This document shows, one piece after another, positions 13,477-21,776 of a stretch of 41,602 nucleotides of DNA. The stretch is from Methylomicrobium sp035916875 (GTDB lineage Bacteria > Pseudomonadota > Gammaproteobacteria > Methylococcales > Methylomonadaceae). The DNA lies in the NCBI RefSeq assembly GCF_035916875.1, contig NZ_JAXUHN010000042.1:1-41602 (forward strand), given 5' to 3'. The position numbers and the translations under genes are program-made. The notes under the pieces were generated by a model. That model saw only the letters and a program-made list of their open reading frames with translations. It was not told where the DNA came from and made no database searches. Each line of letters opens with the position of its first letter. The stretch's first letter is position 1.

Positions 13477-13504
13477 ACGCTCTAACCGGCTGAGCTACAT
13501 CGCC
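13428..13504 (-). tRNA. tRNA-Met (CAT anticodon), integration target
   Basis: The reverse complement folds into a 77-nt tRNA with encoded CCA. The acceptor GGCGATG/CATCGCC is fully paired, the D arm is GCTC/GAGC, the anticodon loop is TTCATAA, and the T arm is GGTGG/CCACC with TTCGATC. The closing pair of the anticodon stem is an A-C mismatch. CAT reads as elongator Met; a tRNA-Ile2 with a modified C34 cannot be excluded from sequence alone, but the overall sequence is closer to elongator Met. The 3' 49 bases equal the left att repeat. Confidence 0.92.
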
Positions 13505-13557
13505 TTCTTGAGATGTTCAAAAAAGAAGCGGAATTATAAATATGCCGCGAGGGTTTG

Positions 13558-14649
13558 TCAAACATTGAAGCGGAAATGCACGACATCGCCATCCTTGACG
13601 ATATAGTCCTTGCCTTCCAAACGCCATTTGCCGGCATCTTTCGCACCTTGTTCGCCCTTGTTCGCAATGAAGTCTTCGTAGGCGATCACTTCGGCGCGGA
13701 TGAAGCCGCGTTCGAAATCGCTGTGAATCACGCCGGCGGCTTGCGGGGCGGTCGCGCCGATCGAAATGGTCCAGGCGCGGACTTCCTTTACGCCGGCGGT
13801 AAAGTAGGTCGCCAAATTTAATAATTTATAACCGGCGCGGACCACGCGGTTCAGGCCCGGCTCTTCAAGGCCCAGGTCATCCAGAAATTCCTGTTTTTCT
13901 TCGTCATCGAGCAAGGCGATTTCGGCCTCGATCGCCGCACAAATCGGGACGACCGTCGCGCCTTCCTTGTCGGCAAAAGCCTGCACTTTGTCGAGCAAAG
14001 GATTGTTCTCGAAGCCGTCATCCTGCACATTTGCGATGTACATGGTCGGCTTGATCGTTAACAGGCAAAGCTCCTTGACCAGTGCATTTTCGTCTTCAGA
14101 CAGCCCCAGCGTGCGCGCCGGCTGGCCTGCATCGAGATGTTGATAGATTTTTTCGAGCACCTGTTTTTTCGCCACTTCATCCTTGTTTCCGGATTTGGAT
14201 GCTTTCGCGGCCCGTGTCAGCGCTTTTTCGACGGTTGCCATATCGGCTAGAGCTAGCTCGGTGTTAATCACCTCGATATCCGAGACCGGATCAACTTTGC
14301 CGGCGACATGCACGACATTTTCGTCATGAAAACAGCGCACTACATGCGCGATTGCATCGGTTTCGCGAATGTTGCCGAGAAACTGGTTACCCAGGCCTTC
14401 TCCTTTCGATGCGCCGGCGACGAGGCCCGCGATATCGACGAACTCGATTGTGGTCGGCAAAACGCGTTCAGGTTTGACAATTTCGGCGAGTTTATCCATA
14501 CGGCTGTCGGGCACCGGCACCACGCCGACATTCGGGTCGATCGTGCAGAACGGATAATTTTCGGCCGCGATTTTGGCCCGGGTCAGCGCGTTAAACAGGG
14601 TCGATTTGCCGACATTCGGCAGGCCGACGATTCCACAATACAATGCCAT
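13558..14649 (-). CDS. ychF: Ribosome-associated ATPase YchF
   Basis: YchF (Ola1) is a conserved Obg-family P-loop protein that binds ribosomes and hydrolyses ATP rather than GTP; it is linked to oxidative-stress regulation. The 363-aa length is standard. Visible are the P-loop GLPNVGKST at the N-terminus, DIAGLVAGASKGEGLGNQFL with the switch II D-x-x-G, and NVQD in place of a GTP-specifying N-K-x-D, typical of this ATP-binding subfamily. A coiled middle region and a C-terminal TGS domain (RAWTISIGATAPQAAGVIH ... HFRFNV) follow. It lies immediately upstream of tRNA-Met on the same strand, outside the element. Confidence 0.97.
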   Translation of the reverse strand: MALYCGIVGLPNVGKSTLFNALTRAKIAAENYPFCTIDPNVGVVPVPDSRMDKLAEIVKPERVLPTTIEFVDIAGLVAGASKGEGLGNQFLGNIRETDAIAHVVRCFHDENVVHVAGKVDPVSDIEVINTELALADMATVEKALTRAAKASKSGNKDEVAKKQVLEKIYQHLDAGQPARTLGLSEDENALVKELCLLTIKPTMYIANVQDDGFENNPLLDKVQAFADKEGATVVPICAAIEAEIALLDDEEKQEFLDDLGLEEPGLNRVVRAGYKLLNLATYFTAGVKEVRAWTISIGATAPQAAGVIHSDFERGFIRAEVIAYEDFIANKGEQGAKDAGKWRLEGKDYIVKDGDVVHFRFNV

Positions 14650-14713
14650 AGGGTGCTATTTTTCGAATCAGAGAGGGTATTTAAGGGGGGCAATTATACA
14701 GGCAATCGGCTAT

Positions 14714-15124
14714 TCAAGTAGCCGAGATTTTCAGTTTCACGATTAATTGGCGAAACTCATGCTCGGGCATTGCATCATTCACGATCAACAGCGTTTTTTT
14801 GCGAGTGCCTTGCGGCTGGAAATGCAGCCAGATCGCAAACGGCGTCACGACAGTCGATGGAAGTAACTGGACCGGTTCGTCATTGACATGCAAGCCCGAG
14901 CCATCATGGAAACGAATCGCATCATGTCGAGCATCAATCTCTCTAACGGCAAGGTACAGATGCACGGGCAGCACCAACCCCAGTAGAATTTTTCCGGGCC
15001 AGGGCAGCGCGCTGATCAGGCAGGCGCTCAACGCCAGCCCGTGTGCTGCGACCAGCGCATATTTCAAACGCATGGACGGTTCGACTAAAAACTGGGCGGG
15101 CTTGGCGAGATGATGATTCGACAC
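14714..15124 (-). CDS. CptA/YgfX-like inner-membrane protein
   Basis: This 136-aa protein has two closely spaced hydrophobic segments (ALVAAHGLALSACLISALPW and KILLGLVLPVHLYLAV) followed by a short cytosolic beta-rich domain (STVVTPFAIWLHFQP; KKTLLIVNDAMPEHEFRQLIVKLK). That architecture matches the YgfX/CptA family, partners of SdhE/CptB in Enterobacteria with effects on cytoskeletal proteins or flavinylation. The conserved P-E-x-F/E-F-R-x-L end is typical. No sdhE is adjacent in this window. It is separated from ychF by 64 bp on the same strand. Confidence 0.7.
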   Translation of the reverse strand: MSNHHLAKPAQFLVEPSMRLKYALVAAHGLALSACLISALPWPGKILLGLVLPVHLYLAVREIDARHDAIRFHDGSGLHVNDEPVQLLPSTVVTPFAIWLHFQPQGTRKKTLLIVNDAMPEHEFRQLIVKLKISAT

Positions 15125-15311
15125 AACTCACTTCTTATCGGATTGATTCAAATTGACAGGCGCAGGCAGCATAAAATCTCACGCGTGCATTGACTTGTGA
15201 TGTGGGAAGATACCAAAATAAACGACCCTGAAACTTTTTATCCTATCAATTTTCAAACGCTTGAATACATTCCAGAATACACCAAATTCACCTTTTTAGA
15301 GTAGATCAACG

Positions 15312-15530
15312 ATGTCAACAGCATGGGCAGGCGGCACGGACGCCATACTGGAAAGAATGGAGCAAATGACCACTCTTTTTATCGAAGAGCAGCGAAAAAC
15401 GATGTATGCGGGCGAATCGGCCACGCATTGCGAAGAATGCGGCGAGCCGATACCGGAAAGCCGCCGCCTCGCGATTCCCTGTAAATATTGTCTGGCCTGC
15501 CAGACCGAACTCGAAAAGCATTCCAGGTAA
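15312..15530 (+). CDS. Short DksA/TraR-type zinc-finger protein
   Basis: The 72-aa protein has the C4 zinc finger of the DksA/TraR family: C40-x2-C43-G, the IPESRRLAIP segment, and C60-x2-C63. A single N-terminal helix (AILERMEQMTTLFIEEQRKT) replaces the long DksA coiled coil, as in TraR and phage homologues. Such proteins can insert into the RNA polymerase secondary channel and modify initiation without full-length DksA. An extra cysteine, C57, stands near the second pair. It ends 13 bp before the cytochrome P450 gene and probably shares its transcript. Confidence 0.85.
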   Translation: MSTAWAGGTDAILERMEQMTTLFIEEQRKTMYAGESATHCEECGEPIPESRRLAIPCKYCLACQTELEKHSR

Positions 15531-15543
15531 ACGCCAGCGCAAC

Positions 15544-16947
15544 ATGCAACCTAACCGGCGTCCTGCGCCTTACTCTCAACTCCCCGGTCCCAAAGGCCTG
15601 CCGCTGTTAGGCAATCTCTTGCAAATCGATTTGCACAAGCTGCATTTGATTCTGGAGGAATGGGCCGACATTTACGGCGGCATTTATCAATTCAGGCTGG
15701 CCAACAAGCCGGTCGTGGCGATCAGCGATACCGAGCTGATCCAGCAGATTTTGCGCGACCGCCCGCGAACGTATCGCCGGATCAGTGCGATCGAACGCAT
15801 CACGAAAGAACTCGGCACGCACGGCGTTTTTGCGGCCGAGGGCGAACAATGGCAGCGGCATCGGACCTTGACAATGCAGGCGTTCCGGCCGGACAATCTG
15901 CGGCGCTTCTTCCCTACCCTCCATGGCATCACCGAACGGCTGCACAACCGCTGGTGCGCAGCGGCTGGCCAGGCTATCGATTTGCGCCAGGACTGGATGC
16001 GCTTTACGGTGGATGTGACCACGCAATTTGCGTTCGGCTATGACATCAATCTGCTCGAAAGTGAAAGCGCCGAATTTCAGCAACATCTGGAGTGCCAGCT
16101 TCCTGTGTTCAACCGCTGGGCGAACTCGCCGTTTCCGTATTGGCATTTTGTCAAACTGCCCAGCGACCGCGCTATGGAAAAGTCGCTTGTCGCGATCAAG
16201 GAAACGATCAACGGATTCGTGCGGCAGACCCGACAGCGCCTCGCAGAACAGCCTGCAACCGGCCTGCAACCAGCAAATTTCCTCGAAACCTTGCTGCTGG
16301 CGCGGGACGACGACGGCGCCGGTTTGTCCGACGAGGAAATTCAAGGCAATATCATCACGGTTCTGCTGGCCGGCGAAGACACTACTGCCCACACCCTATC
16401 CTGGCTGTTGCATCTGATCGGCGAGCATCCTGAAGTCCAAAAGCAAATGCAGCAGGAAGCCGATTCGGTTTTAGGTTCGGAAACGCTGCCGCCCGACATC
16501 GGCACACTCGAAAAATTGCCATATATCGAAGCCGTCGCTCAGGAAACCCTGCGCTTAAAAAACGTCGCGCCGATGCTGTATCTGGAACCCGTAATGGATG
16601 TCGAACTGAACGGATTCACCATTCCGCAAGGCGTTACGCTGATGCTATTGAACCGCCATGGCGCTCTGCAGGAACAAAACTTTAACGACGCTCGCGCATT
16701 CATCCCCGAACGCTGGCTTGCCGCCCATCCTGCTTGTCCGCATAACCGCAGCGCGTTCATTCCTTTCGGTGCAGGCCCGCGCTTTTGCCCGGGACGCAAT
16801 CTGGCGATGCTCGAAATCAAAATGGCGATCGCGATGGTATGCCGGAATTTTACGGTGACTGGCGTAGAAACCGGACAGCCGGTTCGGGAGGTTTTTTCGT
16901 TTACGATGATGCCGGAGAATTTGAAGATTCGGTTTGATCGAAGATAA
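15544..16947 (+). CDS. Cytochrome P450
   Basis: This soluble heme monooxygenase has 467 residues counted from ATG 15544. The N-terminus is proline-rich (PGPKGLPLLGNL, 18-29), as in CYP families related to bacterial fatty-acid and terpenoid hydroxylases. The I-helix is LLAGEDTTAHTLSW (about 275-285), the K-helix E334-x-x-R337 (ETLR), and the heme loop FGAGPRFCPGRN with axial Cys C415. There is no membrane anchor, so it needs separate redox partners, and no ferredoxin or reductase lies nearby. The substrate is not deducible. Its 3' end overlaps the convergent macro-domain gene by 47 bp. Confidence 0.95.
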   Translation: MQPNRRPAPYSQLPGPKGLPLLGNLLQIDLHKLHLILEEWADIYGGIYQFRLANKPVVAISDTELIQQILRDRPRTYRRISAIERITKELGTHGVFAAEGEQWQRHRTLTMQAFRPDNLRRFFPTLHGITERLHNRWCAAAGQAIDLRQDWMRFTVDVTTQFAFGYDINLLESESAEFQQHLECQLPVFNRWANSPFPYWHFVKLPSDRAMEKSLVAIKETINGFVRQTRQRLAEQPATGLQPANFLETLLLARDDDGAGLSDEEIQGNIITVLLAGEDTTAHTLSWLLHLIGEHPEVQKQMQQEADSVLGSETLPPDIGTLEKLPYIEAVAQETLRLKNVAPMLYLEPVMDVELNGFTIPQGVTLMLLNRHGALQEQNFNDARAFIPERWLAAHPACPHNRSAFIPFGAGPRFCPGRNLAMLEIKMAIAMVCRNFTVTGVETGQPVREVFSFTMMPENLKIRFDRR

Positions 16948-17467
16948 TTCCGCTATCGCGTAAAGAAATCAGTTTTTGATAAACGGCCAAGTCGGCCGCC
17001 GAGAAACAGCAGAAAATAACTTCCTCGATCGTGTGCAAACGCGATACTGCCGCCATAACCGTCTGGTAAGCCACTTGTGCGGCCAAATCGACCGGATAGC
17101 CGTAAACGCCGGTGCTGATGGCAGGAAACGCCAGACTGCGAATCTGATGTTGGGCGGCAATCTCCAGCGCGCGCCGGTAACACGACGCCAGTAATTCGGG
17201 TTCATTCCGCGCACCGCCATGCCAAACCGGGCCGACCGTGTGAATCACATAACGGGCCGGCAAGCGGTACCCTTGAGTCAACTTCGCATCGCCAACCCCG
17301 CATCCGCCCAGCATGCGGCATTCGCGCAACAATTCCGGTCCCGCCGCGCGATGGATCGCGCCGTCAACGCCGCCCCCGCCCAGCAGGGTGGTATTAGCCG
17401 CATTGACGATCGCATCGACCGCCAGTGTGGTGATGTCGGCCTGTTTAGCGATCAGTTTTGCAGCCAT
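16901..17467 (-). CDS. Macro-domain O-acetyl-ADP-ribose deacetylase (YmdB-like)
   Basis: The 188-aa protein is a macro domain that probably removes acetyl or ADP-ribosyl groups (O-acetyl-ADP-ribose to ADP-ribose). Signatures: DAIVNAANTTLLGGGGVDGAIHRAAG, with the catalytic-loop N-A-A-N and G-G-G-V-D, then YVIHTVGPVW and SLAFPAISTGVYGYP. GGAGGG is visible upstream of the ATG on the minus strand. The C-terminal about 15 residues (IIFDQTESSNSPASS) are encoded within the convergent P450 gene, so both stops lie in shared sequence. No sirtuin gene is near. Confidence 0.93.
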   Translation of the reverse strand: MAAKLIAKQADITTLAVDAIVNAANTTLLGGGGVDGAIHRAAGPELLRECRMLGGCGVGDAKLTQGYRLPARYVIHTVGPVWHGGARNEPELLASCYRRALEIAAQHQIRSLAFPAISTGVYGYPVDLAAQVAYQTVMAAVSRLHTIEEVIFCCFSAADLAVYQKLISLRDSGIIFDQTESSNSPASS

Positions 17468-17557
17468 CAGTGATACCCTCCAAATAAAAAGGTCAGCAAG
17501 ACCAACTCTCCCCTCGTCGGTATGAAAATAGGGTTGCCGTGAATAGGTAACGCGCCG

Positions 17558-18181
17558 TTACCAGCCGCCGCCCAAATCATAGATCGCATCCATCACTAAT
17601 CCGGTGCCGATCGCAATCATCAAAATATCGGATGCAACCCGCACAAAACGGTAGCCCGGAGGCGGATATCCCAGTCCCATCACTACGGGTGCGGGAACAT
17701 CGTAAAAAATGACATTGCGCGGCAAAGGCCGGCCGATAGCCCATCTTCTTGCCTGTCCGGGCGGCATGCAGCCGTTGTGTTTCTTTGCCAGACCCGGAGG
17801 GCAACGGCCACCGCCGCGGTATTCGTCATAATAATAGTTGTAAACGATCGTACGCTGCTGATCGCCGAAGTACCGCCCGCCGCTATAGCGTTGCGGGTTT
17901 CTATCCTCGTAGCGCCGATCATAACGACGATCCGCATGCTCTCCGTCGCGGCGGTCCCGATAGCGGGAATCGCCGCTCCAATCACGCCGATCATAATCCC
18001 TATCGCGCTGCCCTCTGTCCGGATAATAACGCCTATCCGGCCGGTGCTCGTCTTGCAGATTCTGTGCGCCGGGATGATTGCCGGCCCATGACGGCTTGTC
18101 CGCGAATGCCGGACTTGCCGCCAACACCGAAGCGATGACGACTAACGAGAGGCATTTTGTTTGAAAATCCGATGAAGCCAT
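17558..18181 (-). CDS. RcnB/CigR-like secreted basic protein
   Basis: From the ATG at 18181 (five codons inside the longest frame) the protein begins with a signal peptide, MASSDFQTKCLSLVVIASVL followed by AASPAFA. A long Arg/Asp/Tyr-rich low-complexity region follows (RRYYPDRGQRDRDYDRRDW and similar). The conserved C-terminal RcnB-type domain then shows CPPGLAKKHNGCMPPGQARRW, GYPPPGYRFV and a hydrophobic ILMIAIGTGLVMDAIYDL. CigR-like proteins in this family are periplasmic or membrane-associated; Salmonella CigR is an anti-virulence factor and RcnB affects Ni/Co homeostasis. Two cysteines frame the K-K-H-N-G loop. The start could also be 18196. Confidence 0.8.
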   Translation of the reverse strand: MASSDFQTKCLSLVVIASVLAASPAFADKPSWAGNHPGAQNLQDEHRPDRRYYPDRGQRDRDYDRRDWSGDSRYRDRRDGEHADRRYDRRYEDRNPQRYSGGRYFGDQQRTIVYNYYYDEYRGGGRCPPGLAKKHNGCMPPGQARRWAIGRPLPRNVIFYDVPAPVVMGLGYPPPGYRFVRVASDILMIAIGTGLVMDAIYDLGGGW

Positions 18182-18390
18182 GACGTGTCTCCCCATTATG
18201 GATATGGATCATTGATCCGGTAGAACCGGCCGCAGCAATCACTTCTGCAAAGTTAATGTATGACGGCCTGTTTTGCATCTAAGTTTAAGCATAAAACGAG
18301 TCGATGAATATCCGCTTAATAGACGCGTTTGTATAATTTTGGCTTCCCTGTCGACACACGAAACATTACGCTTCTTCAACGGCTGCCGGA

Positions 18391-19407
18391 TCAATTATCC
18401 TCATCGGGAATTTGCGCGCGGAATTCTTCGGACAACAACATTTGCCCACCAACCGTCACGACTTCTTCTCCGGGTTTCAGAGCGTCCCGGACAAAATAGC
18501 CTCCGGCCAGCGGGTTATAATCCGCGAGCAAACGCCGGCTGAAGGTAGCTTGGCCGGTTTTGACGTAGACGAACGCCTGATCCAGCGACCAGATTAACGC
18601 GGAGCCGGGTATCGTGACTCCGTCTTCCCGCGCGCCGACTTCCGGCAGCCACACGCTGACTGTCATGCCGGGTCTGATTCGCTTCCCGCCGGCACGGAAA
18701 AAATAACTCGGCCCCTGCACGGTCTGATCGATTTGCGGCGCAGGCGAAATATAAACAGCTTTATCAGCCTTGCCGCGATTACCTTCGGGGTCGACAAAAA
18801 CCCCCACATCGGGCGCCGGCAACTCCTTGCCGACCGGCAACGTGACCAACAGCAAGGTCTCCCTCCCTGATACGAAATCGCTCAACCGGTCCCTATCGGT
18901 CGCAAACGCCCATTCGGCAAGCTCTGTTCCCCAGGTTACTCTGGCGTCTTCGAGCACCGCATCGCTTTGCGCGCGCCGCGCCTCGAGCTGTGCCTTGTCG
19001 GTCTGCCAGAGCGATTGCTGTTCTTGCACGATCCGTTTCGAAGAAACCCCATGCCGGTATAATTCTTCGGTACGCCGGATGCTCTGACCGGATTGTGTCA
19101 ATCTTGCATTAGCACTCTTTTGTTCGGATAACGCGACCCGGTATTGGCTTCGGATCGCCACCAGCGGCTGGATATTGATCGCCTTGCCATAGGCGGCGAA
19201 CTCCGGCTGATACGCGCTCGCATGCACGGTAATGATCTGCAGTCCGGCCAGTTTTTGTTTCTGCACATCAAGTTCGACAACCGGAAGGCCGGCTTCTGCC
19301 GCCTTCACCGGCTCCGCGTCTCCGTCACCCTCGGAGGCCGATAGCGGAGCGTCGAGAGAAAACAGCGCGGCAATGATCAGAAACAGGCGGAAAACGGAAA
19401 CAAACAT
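18391..19407 (-). CDS. Membrane-fusion/periplasmic adaptor protein (HlyD/CusB-like)
   Basis: The 338-aa protein, starting at the ATG complementary to 19405-19407, begins with a signal-like segment (MFVSVFRLFLIIAALFSLDA). A lipoyl/barrel-type part includes VVELDVQKQKLAGLQIITV. Next is an alpha-hairpin (about 90-150, SEQKSANARLTQSGQSIRRTEEL), then beta domains with GKRIRPGMTVSVWLP and a membrane-proximal end (FVRDALKPGEEVVTVGGQMLLSEEF). Such adaptors link an inner-membrane pump to an outer-membrane channel. No RND or ABC pump or TolC-like gene lies beside it, so it is an orphan here and the exported substrate is unknown. An upstream in-frame ATG at 19569 is unlikely because it would bury the signal peptide. 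Confidence 0.8.
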   Translation of the reverse strand: MFVSVFRLFLIIAALFSLDAPLSASEGDGDAEPVKAAEAGLPVVELDVQKQKLAGLQIITVHASAYQPEFAAYGKAINIQPLVAIRSQYRVALSEQKSANARLTQSGQSIRRTEELYRHGVSSKRIVQEQQSLWQTDKAQLEARRAQSDAVLEDARVTWGTELAEWAFATDRDRLSDFVSGRETLLLVTLPVGKELPAPDVGVFVDPEGNRGKADKAVYISPAPQIDQTVQGPSYFFRAGGKRIRPGMTVSVWLPEVGAREDGVTIPGSALIWSLDQAFVYVKTGQATFSRRLLADYNPLAGGYFVRDALKPGEEVVTVGGQMLLSEEFRAQIPDEDN

Positions 19408-19598
19408 CGAGCAACGATTGGATTGAAAACAAGATTCATAGCATAGCCGGTATGCTGCCGGGCGTAAACCGGAAGGCATGCCTGACAACTCTCTCCGAAC
19501 GGGTTTGAACAGGCGAGTCAAATTCGGGTTACAATGCGATGACAAACTGATCGCTGCGGAAAGCAGCATGTCCCCCTACCGAAAAAGGAGCGTTTCCC

Positions 19599-19835
19599 GT
19601 GCTTTACACCCCAGAAATCGTCGATGAACTGAACGTGCTCGCCCGTTACAATCTAACCACCACGCTGGAAGGCATCAAGGTTCATAAAAACGCCGACTCC
19701 AACGTGATTGCGGCGACCCAGCGCCTGTTTCATAAAGGTCTGTTGACTCAAGAAGACGGCGGCTATCTGACCGCGCTCGGCCGCGAAACCGCGGAACAGG
19801 CGCAGGCGGTGCTGGATATTCTGACGGCGGATTGA
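19599..19835 (+). CDS. TIGR02647-like small protein
   Basis: The 78-aa product (LYTPEIVDELNVLARYNLTTT ... KVHKNADSNVIAATQRLFHKGLLTQEDGGYLTALGRETAEQAQAVLDIL) matches the TIGR02647 family of short gammaproteobacterial proteins, which look like a winged helix and are suspected DNA-binding proteins of unknown role. AAAAAGGAGCG precedes the start. The stop overlaps a possible upstream extension of the next gene, so it may lead a four-gene rightward cluster. Confidence 0.85.
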   Translation: MLYTPEIVDELNVLARYNLTTTLEGIKVHKNADSNVIAATQRLFHKGLLTQEDGGYLTALGRETAEQAQAVLDILTAD

Positions 19836-19915
19836 TAGATCGTCTCTTAGCGCAAAAGGGGTGTTTATACAGAGCATCCCAAATTTACGTCGATAATTTC
19901 AAATACAAACCGCCA

Positions 19916-20605
19916 ATGACCGATAGTCCCTCACCAGCATCGCCAAGCCCGATCGCCTTGGTTCCGGTCGATCCCGCGATCGAAAACTATATGCGCAGCC
20001 TACTCGGACGTACCGACAATCCCGTGCTGCACGAGATGGAAGCGTTGGCCGCCCGGAGAAATTTCCCGATCGTCGAGCGCCTGGTCGGGGTGTTTCTGGA
20101 ATCCTTGGCCAAATCGATCAATGCAAAAAGCGTGTTTGAGTTCGGCAGCGGCTACGGCTATTCTGCCTACTGGTTTGCCAAGGCGCTCGGCCCCGAAGGC
20201 CGGGTCGTCTGCACCGACGGCGATCCGCATAACCGTGAACAGGCCGAACGCTTTTTGAATTCGGCGGGATTATGGGACCGGATCGACTTCCATACCGGCT
20301 TCGCGCAGGACATTTTCGCTCGCACCGATGACCTATTCGACATTTGCTATAACGATGTCGACAAAGGCGACTACCCGGAAGTCTGGCGTCTCGCCAAAGA
20401 CCGCATCCGGCCCGGCGGACTCTACATCGCCGACAATGTGCTCTGGCATGGCCGCGTCGCAGTCGATCAGTTTACCGACGTCGCCCCCGGATGGACCGAA
20501 GCGATACGCGAACATAACGAATTAATATTCAACGATCCCGATTTCGATGCGTACATCAACCCGACACGGGACGGCGTGATCGTCGCGCGCAAATTGACCG
20601 CCTGA
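19916..20605 (+). CDS. O-methyltransferase (SAM-dependent, CCoAOMT-like)
   Basis: From ATG 19916 the protein has 229 residues; an in-frame ATG at 19832 would add 28 residues that look non-coding. Motif I is VFEFGSGYGYSAYWFA, followed by the acidic VVCTDGDP, and DICYNDVDKGDYPEVW and GGLYIADNVLWHGRV of the class I O-methyltransferase_3 family. D-N-V-L-W-x-G-x-V and the acidic D residues around D-V-D-K fit the divalent-metal site of these enzymes. The acceptor is unknown. It is followed by hupE 6 bp later. Confidence 0.9.
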   Translation: MTDSPSPASPSPIALVPVDPAIENYMRSLLGRTDNPVLHEMEALAARRNFPIVERLVGVFLESLAKSINAKSVFEFGSGYGYSAYWFAKALGPEGRVVCTDGDPHNREQAERFLNSAGLWDRIDFHTGFAQDIFARTDDLFDICYNDVDKGDYPEVWRLAKDRIRPGGLYIADNVLWHGRVAVDQFTDVAPGWTEAIREHNELIFNDPDFDAYINPTRDGVIVARKLTA

Positions 20606-20611
20606 ATCCTT

Positions 20612-21754
20612 ATGCTGTCCCGTCTCGTCCTGTGCTTGCTGATACTGGCTTATACGCCGATCCTGCATGCGCACAAGGCCAGCGACAGCTATCTGACCTT
20701 GAAAACCGCAGGAGAACGCATCGACGGCCGCTGGGATATTGCGCTGCGCGATCTCGATTATGCGATTGGCCTGGACAGCGATGACAATGGCGAAATCACC
20801 TGGGGCGAGATGCGCAGCCGCCGCAATGCGGTTTTCGACTATGCGCGAAGTCACCTGAGCATTACCGGTGGCAACGTCCCCTGCCCTGTGCAACCCGGCG
20901 ACTATCTGATCGACACCCATACCGACGGCGCCTATTCGGTACTGACGTTTACCGCCGCATGCGGCGCGGAATTGTCCAATATCACCGTCAACTATTCACT
21001 GCTGTTCGATCTCGACCCGCAACACCGGGGCCTTTTGCGCGTCGAATACGGGCAGGCGACGCATACGACGGTACTGAGCCCCACCCATGACAGCCAACAA
21101 ATCGAACTGTCCGACGTCAAACCTGGCGCCGCATTTTTACAATATCTGAAGGAAGGCGTCTGGCATATCTGGTTCGGCTACGACCATATTCTGTTTTTGT
21201 TGAGTCTATTGTTTCCGTCCGTGTTGATCCGCCTAAACCGGTCTTGGCTGCCGGCCGAAGGGTTCCATCCGGTATTGATCGAAGTCATCAAGATCGTAAC
21301 CGCTTTCACTGTTGCGCATTCGTTGACGCTGTCTCTCGCGACGCTCGGCGTGATTGAGTTGCCGTCACGTTGGGTCGAATCGGCGATCGCCGCCTCGGTT
21401 GTTCTCGCGGCACTGAATAATGTGTATCCGTTGATCAGCAAGAAACTGTGGCTGGTCGCATTCGGTTTCGGGCTAATCCACGGCCTCGGCTTCGCGAACG
21501 TGCTGAAAGACCTGGGTCTCCCGAAAGACATGCTGATCCTGGCCCTATTGGCTTTCAACCTCGGCGTGGAAGCCGGACAACTCGCGATCGTCTCGGTGTT
21601 TTTGCCCGCCGCATTTTTCTTGCGGCGAAGTTGGGGCTACCGGCGGCTCTTGGTTGATGCCGGCTCGGTGCTGATTGCGATGGTCGCGCTGGTCTGGCTC
21701 GCGGAGCGGTCGCTGAACACCCAACTCGTCGATTGGGAGCTTTTGTTCAAATGA
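20612..21754 (+). CDS. HupE/UreJ-family membrane protein with an EF-hand
   Basis: The 380-aa protein has an N-terminal signal peptide ending near ILHAHKASDSY, a periplasmic domain of about 160 residues, and a C-terminal membrane part of five or six helices. The membrane part has HIWFGYDHILFLLSLLFPSVL, FTVAHSLTLSLATLG and FGLIHGLGFANVL. H-x-x-F-G-x-D-H-I and the two H-x-x-T/G helices are the HupE/UreJ signature, whose histidines and aspartates are thought to coordinate Ni or other metal ions for transport. In the periplasmic part D55-x-D-x-N-G-x-I-x-x-x-E66 is a canonical EF-hand loop. No hydrogenase or urease gene is adjacent. The TPR-like gene starts 22 bp after its stop. Confidence 0.88.
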   Translation: MLSRLVLCLLILAYTPILHAHKASDSYLTLKTAGERIDGRWDIALRDLDYAIGLDSDDNGEITWGEMRSRRNAVFDYARSHLSITGGNVPCPVQPGDYLIDTHTDGAYSVLTFTAACGAELSNITVNYSLLFDLDPQHRGLLRVEYGQATHTTVLSPTHDSQQIELSDVKPGAAFLQYLKEGVWHIWFGYDHILFLLSLLFPSVLIRLNRSWLPAEGFHPVLIEVIKIVTAFTVAHSLTLSLATLGVIELPSRWVESAIAASVVLAALNNVYPLISKKLWLVAFGFGLIHGLGFANVLKDLGLPKDMLILALLAFNLGVEAGQLAIVSVFLPAAFFLRRSWGYRRLLVDAGSVLIAMVALVWLAERSLNTQLVDWELLFK

Positions 21755-21776
21755 CCGACTGGAGTATGTCCGATAA

